Shown here piece by piece: positions 8,442 to 10,900 of a stretch of DNA of 10,900 bases. The translations under genes were made by a program, and so were the position numbers. Source of the stretch: Alphaproteobacteria bacterium (GTDB taxonomy: Bacteria > Pseudomonadota > Alphaproteobacteria > Rhodobacterales > Rhodobacteraceae); the NCBI GenBank assembly GCA_003694465.1, contig RFKM01000097.1, forward strand, positions 1 through 10,900. The letters run 5' to 3'. The notes below the pieces were generated by a model. The model saw only the letters and a list, made by a program, of their open reading frames with translations. It made no database searches and was not told the origin of the DNA. Position 1 is the first letter of the stretch, and each line of letters begins with the position of its first letter.

Positions 8442-9446
8442 TTACATTTCGCTTGCGGCGCGCAGCGGGCCGGTGTTGATCGCGTTCTCGTAGCTGTCGA
8501 GCGCCGCGTCGATCGAGCCGGCCTGCACGAAGACGTCGGCAACGCCCTTCATGAACACGGCCGCGTTCTTGCCAAGCCAGGCATCCGAGAGCTGTTCCTC
8601 GATCGTCGGGAAGGTGAAGGTCGACATCGTGGCGAGGGTGGCATCCTCGTCCATGCCGGCATCCTTGGCGATCACGGGCAGCATCTTGTCGCGGTTGGCC
8701 GGGTCGGCCCACATGGCGTTGGCGTCGGCGGTAACCCTGAGGAACTTCGCCACCAGGTCACTGTTTTCCTCGACCCAGGCCGCCGGGCCCGAGGTCACAT
8801 CGAAAACGAGAATGCCGAGCGCGGTCTTCTCGTCGCCGGTCAGCAGCACGTTGCCATGCTCCAGCGCGCGGCGCAGCGAGCCGCCCCAGCCACAGAACAT
8901 GTCAACCGCGCCTTGGGCGATGGCCGCCGCGCCATCGGGCGGATCCATGTCGACCACGTCCATCGACGCCACATCGACGCCGAAATGCTCCATCTGCTTC
9001 AGGAAGCCGTAATGCGCGGCGGTGCCGAGCGGGACGGCCACCTTCTTGCCGGCGAGCTCCTGGGCATTGTTCTTGTCGATCTCAAGCTCGGAGCGCACCA
9101 CGCAGTTGTCGTTGTCGGCGTAGGACACGGCGACATCGAGCGCCTGCAGGTCCTGTCCGGCCGAGACCGCGACGACAAAGGGCGGCACACCCTGGCTGAC
9201 GGAAAGCTGCACGTCGCCCGAGGCCATCGCCGCCGACATCTTCACGCCTGATTCGAAGCTCACCCAGTTGACGTCGACGCCCAGCGCCTTGTCATAGGTG
9301 CCCATCTGCTTGGCGTATTCGAAGGGCATCGGCCATTCGAGGAAATATCCGACGGTGATGCTTTCCGCGCTGGCCTGAGTCGCGGCAAACATGGCCGTGC
9401 TGGCCGCAAGCGCCGCCAATGTGGTCTTGAGGGCTTTGGTTTTCAT
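8442..9446 (-). CDS. Periplasmic substrate-binding protein, TauA/SsuA/NMT1-like
   Basis: A 334-residue secreted binding protein. Residues 1-27 form a Sec signal peptide: MKTKALK, a hydrophobic alanine-rich core, and an ATQASA/ES cleavage site. The mature protein starts SITVGYFLEWPMPFEYAK, the opening strand and helix of type II binding proteins for taurine, sulfonates, nitrate or thiamine precursors. Further family-like segments are MASGDVQLSVSQGVPPFVVA (74-93), LAGKKVAVPLGTAAHYGFL (131-149) and the second-lobe DPPDGAAAIAQGAVDMFCGW (168-187). It delivers the ligand to the permease beside it. The ATG at 9446 has GGGAG eight bases upstream; the longer frame adds residues unlike a signal peptide. 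Two cysteines (115 and 185) in the mature part could form a disulfide. It is the first gene of the importer operon, divergent from the LysR gene. A taurine-like ligand is possible, but N-methylated amino acids or sulfonates fit the neighbouring oxidoreductase as well. Confidence 0.92.
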   Translation of the reverse strand: MKTKALKTTLAALAASTAMFAATQASAESITVGYFLEWPMPFEYAKQMGTYDKALGVDVNWVSFESGVKMSAAMASGDVQLSVSQGVPPFVVAVSAGQDLQALDVAVSYADNDNCVVRSELEIDKNNAQELAGKKVAVPLGTAAHYGFLKQMEHFGVDVASMDVVDMDPPDGAAAIAQGAVDMFCGWGGSLRRALEHGNVLLTGDEKTALGILVFDVTSGPAAWVEENSDLVAKFLRVTADANAMWADPANRDKMLPVIAKDAGMDEDATLATMSTFTFPTIEEQLSDAWLGKNAAVFMKGVADVFVQAGSIDAALDSYENAINTGPLRAASEM

Positions 9447-9476
9447 TTCGGTCTCCCTGTTGTTTCGGCCTTCGTC

Positions 9477-9499
9477 GTTCGATTCCGAAGAAATCGAAC
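9477..9499. promoter_or_regulatory. Inverted repeat in the binding-protein leader
   Basis: GTTCGATT (9477-9484) and AATCGAAC (9492-9499) are perfect 8-bp inverted arms around seven bases, 31-53 bases upstream of the binding-protein ATG. The arms contain TTCGA/TCGAA, the same half-sites as the larger dyad at 9571-9595, here with an 11-base spacer. It may be a secondary site for the LysR protein or a leader hairpin. Confidence 0.4.
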
Positions 9500-9522
9500 C
9501 GGGCACTTCCATCTCGCAATGT

Positions 9523-9535
9523 TTTTCGCCGAAAA
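9523..9535. promoter_or_regulatory. Short dyad in the divergent promoter region
   Basis: TTTTCG-C-CGAAAA is a perfect 6+1+6 dyad between the two stronger inverted repeats of this intergenic region. It is AT-richer than its surroundings. Its TTTTCG half resembles half of the LysR-type dyad, so it could be an accessory site. By itself it is weak. Confidence 0.25.
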
Positions 9536-9570
9536 TCCAAGGAAACTTGCAAATATCGAAACGGCGAACC

Positions 9571-9595
9571 ATGAATTCGATTTTTTCGAAATCAT
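9571..9595. promoter_or_regulatory. LysR-type operator in the divergent promoter region
   Basis: ATGAATTCGA (9571-9580), five T bases, then TCGAAATCAT (9586-9595) form a 25-bp dyad with 9 of 10 arm positions matching; only 9575/9591 fail. The core TTCGA-N5-TCGAA includes T9577 and A9589, which gives the T-N11-A spacing of LysR-family recognition sites. It lies 44 bases before the LysR ATG and about 125 before the divergent binding-protein ATG. This suits autoregulation plus activation of the importer operon. Confidence 0.65.
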
Positions 9596-9639
9596 AAACG
9601 CAATATCATGCAACTGTAGCAGCCGGGGCGGAGCGAAAG

Positions 9640-10623
9640 ATGCAGCGGACAAACCTGAGCCTGCGCGGGCTCGAGATCTTCCAGATGGTGGCCAGGTCGG
9701 GCTCGGTGCGGCAGGTTGCGGCCGAAACCGGCCTTTCGGTTTCGACGGTGTCGCATCACCTGCGCGCGGTCGAGGAAAGTATCGGCGTCAGCCTGATCGA
9801 CCATTCCCGGCGGCCGATGGTGCTGACCCCGGCCGGGACCATCTTTGCCCGCCATGTCGAGGAGGGGCTGAGCATCATCCGCCGGGGCGAAACCGAGCTG
9901 ACCGCCGGCGATCTTGCCGAGATGCGCGAGCTGCGCTGCGGAATCGTTGACGATTTCGATGCCGAGGTCGCCCCGGAACTGGCGCAATTCCTCGCCCGGG
10001 CGATGCCGCGCTGCACCTTCAAGCACCACACGCGCCCCAGCCACGAGATCATCCGGTTGCTGACCGAGCGCAAGCTCGACGTCGGCCTGGCGACGCGGCC
10101 GGTTTCCGACATCCCGGGGCTGGTCGAATACCCCGTCTTGCGCGACCCGTTCGTGATCGCCCTGCCGGCCGGGTCGGACACCGCACCCGAGGATTTTCTC
10201 GCCGGGCGCGGCAAGCTTCCGTTCCTGCGCTATTCCAGCCAGCAGCTTATCGGCAACACGATCGAGGCGCATCTGCGCCGCTCGCGAATCAGCCTGCCCA
10301 ACCGGTTCGAGCTGGAAAGCAACCAGTCGTTGCTCGGGATGGTTGCCGATGGCAGCGGCTGGGCGATCACCACGCCGGCCAGCTATGTTCGCGCCAAGCG
10401 CTTTCAGGATCAGATCGCCCTGCATCCCTACCCGGGAAAGGGGTTCGTCCGATACATTTCGCTGTTTTCGAACGAACATTACCCGCGCCCCACCGCCGAG
10501 CTCATAGCCGGCTCGTTGCGGCGGCTGATCAAGCGGTATTTCGTCAATCCGATCTCGGACCGCTATCGCTGGCTCTCCCCCGGCTTTCAGGTTCTCGACA
10601 CGCCACCGGAAGCCGCGCCCTGA
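9640..10623 (+). CDS. LysR-family transcriptional regulator
   Basis: A 327-residue regulator, slightly longer than the usual 290-310. The N-terminal winged helix-turn-helix spans about residues 8-65: LEIFQMVARSGSVRQVAAET (11-30), the recognition helix around SVSTVSHHLRAVEE (33-46), and the wing segment RPMVLTPAGTIFA (58-70). A linker helix follows. Two periplasmic-binding-protein-like effector lobes start about residue 97; KLDVGLATRP (145-154) and the later GMVADGSGWAIT (233-244) are typical effector-domain elements. The ATG at 9640 has GGAG six bases upstream. It is divergent from the importer operon across 193 bases holding a T-N11-A dyad, and is followed in the same direction by the flavoenzyme. 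It probably regulates the importer and perhaps the flavoenzyme. The co-inducer is unknown. The last about 20 residues (after WLSPGFQ) extend beyond the common core. Confidence 0.93.
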   Translation: MQRTNLSLRGLEIFQMVARSGSVRQVAAETGLSVSTVSHHLRAVEESIGVSLIDHSRRPMVLTPAGTIFARHVEEGLSIIRRGETELTAGDLAEMRELRCGIVDDFDAEVAPELAQFLARAMPRCTFKHHTRPSHEIIRLLTERKLDVGLATRPVSDIPGLVEYPVLRDPFVIALPAGSDTAPEDFLAGRGKLPFLRYSSQQLIGNTIEAHLRRSRISLPNRFELESNQSLLGMVADGSGWAITTPASYVRAKRFQDQIALHPYPGKGFVRYISLFSNEHYPRPTAELIAGSLRRLIKRYFVNPISDRYRWLSPGFQVLDTPPEAAP

Positions 10624-10659
10624 GGGCTGCAAGTTCGACGTTGGCTGAAAGAAGTTGCG

Positions 10660-10670
10660 GATTTTTCGAA
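10660..10670. promoter_or_regulatory. Possible LysR half-site before the flavoenzyme gene
   Basis: GATTTTTCGAA repeats the right half of the 9571-9595 dyad, where GATTTTTTCGAA has one more T. It lies in the 123-base gap between the LysR gene and the flavoenzyme gene, 76 bases before the latter's ATG. The left arm is poorly conserved and the T-N11-A spacing is absent, so this is at most a weak or half site. No convincing promoter hexamers were recognised in the rest of the gap. Confidence 0.3.
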
Positions 10671-10746
10671 TTTTCGCGCCTGTTCTGGACAGATCCTCTC
10701 CCGCCGTCCTTGGCTTCTGACGGAACGGTGTTTCCGGGAGGAATCC

Positions 10747-10900
10747 ATGGTCGGGACGGCGCGGGTTGTGATCATTGGCGGCGGAATCGCCGGGTGTTCC
10801 ACCCTCTACCATCTCGTCCGCGAGGGCTGGAGCGACGTGGTTCTGCTCGAGCGCGACGAGCTGACCAGCGGCACCACATGGCATTCTGCCGCGCAGGTCA
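10747..10900 (+). CDS. FAD-dependent oxidoreductase (dimethylglycine/sarcosine dehydrogenase-like), N-terminal fragment
   Basis: The first 51 codons of a gene cut by the right edge. The ATG has GGGAGGAA three bases upstream, a very strong ribosome-binding site. The N-terminus is a DAO-type FAD Rossmann unit: [20 protein letters not shown], with the G-x-G-x-x-G glycines at 11, 13 and 16 and Glu35 of VVLLERDEL at the end of strand 2 to bind the ribose. Next comes [12 protein letters not shown]. In mammalian dimethylglycine and sarcosine dehydrogenases the His of the matching T-W-H-A segment carries covalent FAD; His46 here is the equivalent. Family members oxidise N-methyl groups, often with a C-terminal GcvT-like tetrahydrofolate domain that would lie outside the window. 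Alternatives include 4-methylaminobutanoate oxidase-like or other amine oxidases of the group. Position after the LysR gene suggests shared function with the importer. Confidence 0.85.
   Translation, partial: MVGTARVVIIGGGIAGCSTLYHLVREGWSDVVLLERDELTSGTTWHSAAQV

Noticed and set aside
9447..9572. N-terminal extension of the binding protein from an ATG at 9572
   Set aside because: It would bury a clear Sec signal peptide starting at MKTKALK, and would make the LysR-type dyad and leader repeats part of the coding sequence.
10642..10658. TGGC...TTGC resembling a sigma-54 promoter before the flavoenzyme gene
   Set aside because: The GG and GC elements are 12 bases apart, not the required 10, and the rest of the consensus is missing.
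9592..10884. Long minus-strand open frame opposite the LysR gene
   Set aside because: The plus strand encodes a complete LysR protein with a good ribosome-binding site and a downstream flavoenzyme. The minus frame lacks a recognisable domain and would overlap the operator.

Overview
The window is dense, high-GC, single-contig-like bacterial chromosome with strong G/C third-codon bias, Shine-Dalgarno-led genes and tight operons. Base composition, the glgP-glgB-glgC-glgA order and the pairing of a taurine/sulfonate-type ABC transporter with a dimethylglycine-dehydrogenase-like flavoenzyme suggest an alphaproteobacterium, most likely of the Rhodobacterales. That placement is an inference from gene content. 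No rRNA, tRNA, CRISPR array, insertion sequence, prophage or restriction gene was seen.

Region 1 (1-6021, minus strand) is the glycogen operon, transcribed glgP > glgB > glgC > glgA. It encodes glycogen phosphorylase, branching enzyme, ADP-glucose pyrophosphorylase and the first 24 codons of glycogen synthase, which runs off the left edge. Gaps are 16, 44 and 10 bases, so one transcript is likely. It would carry the full cycle: ADP-glucose supply, chain elongation, branching and phosphorolysis. A perfect 14-bp LacI-type palindrome with a central CG lies 29 bases upstream of glgP and is the obvious control site. No LacI-family gene is in the window.

Region 2 (6022-6268) is intergenic. It holds the operator, a nested inverted repeat, and a strong hairpin just after the transporter operon stop codon that probably ends that transcript.

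Region 3 (6269-9446, minus strand) is an ABC importer operon of the TauABC/SsuABC type: periplasmic binding protein first, then ATPase, then permease. The permease is unusual. It has an extra N-terminal membrane helix, and about 120 residues are inserted in a periplasmic loop with a pattern resembling bacterial cadherin/Ig-like repeats. Two stem-loops separate the binding-protein gene from the ATPase gene. The ATPase and permease genes overlap by four bases (ATGA).

Region 4 (9447-9639) is an AT-richer divergent promoter region. It carries a 25-bp dyad with a T-N11-A core, as expected for a LysR-type regulator, plus two further inverted repeats in the binding-protein leader.

Region 5 (9640-10900, plus strand) has a LysR-family regulator gene. 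After 123 bases comes the start of an FAD-dependent oxidoreductase of the dimethylglycine/sarcosine dehydrogenase type, cut by the right edge. The simplest model is that the regulator senses a small methylated amine or sulfonate-like nutrient, controls its uptake by the divergent importer, and may control its oxidation by the flavoenzyme. The substrate cannot be read from the sequence.
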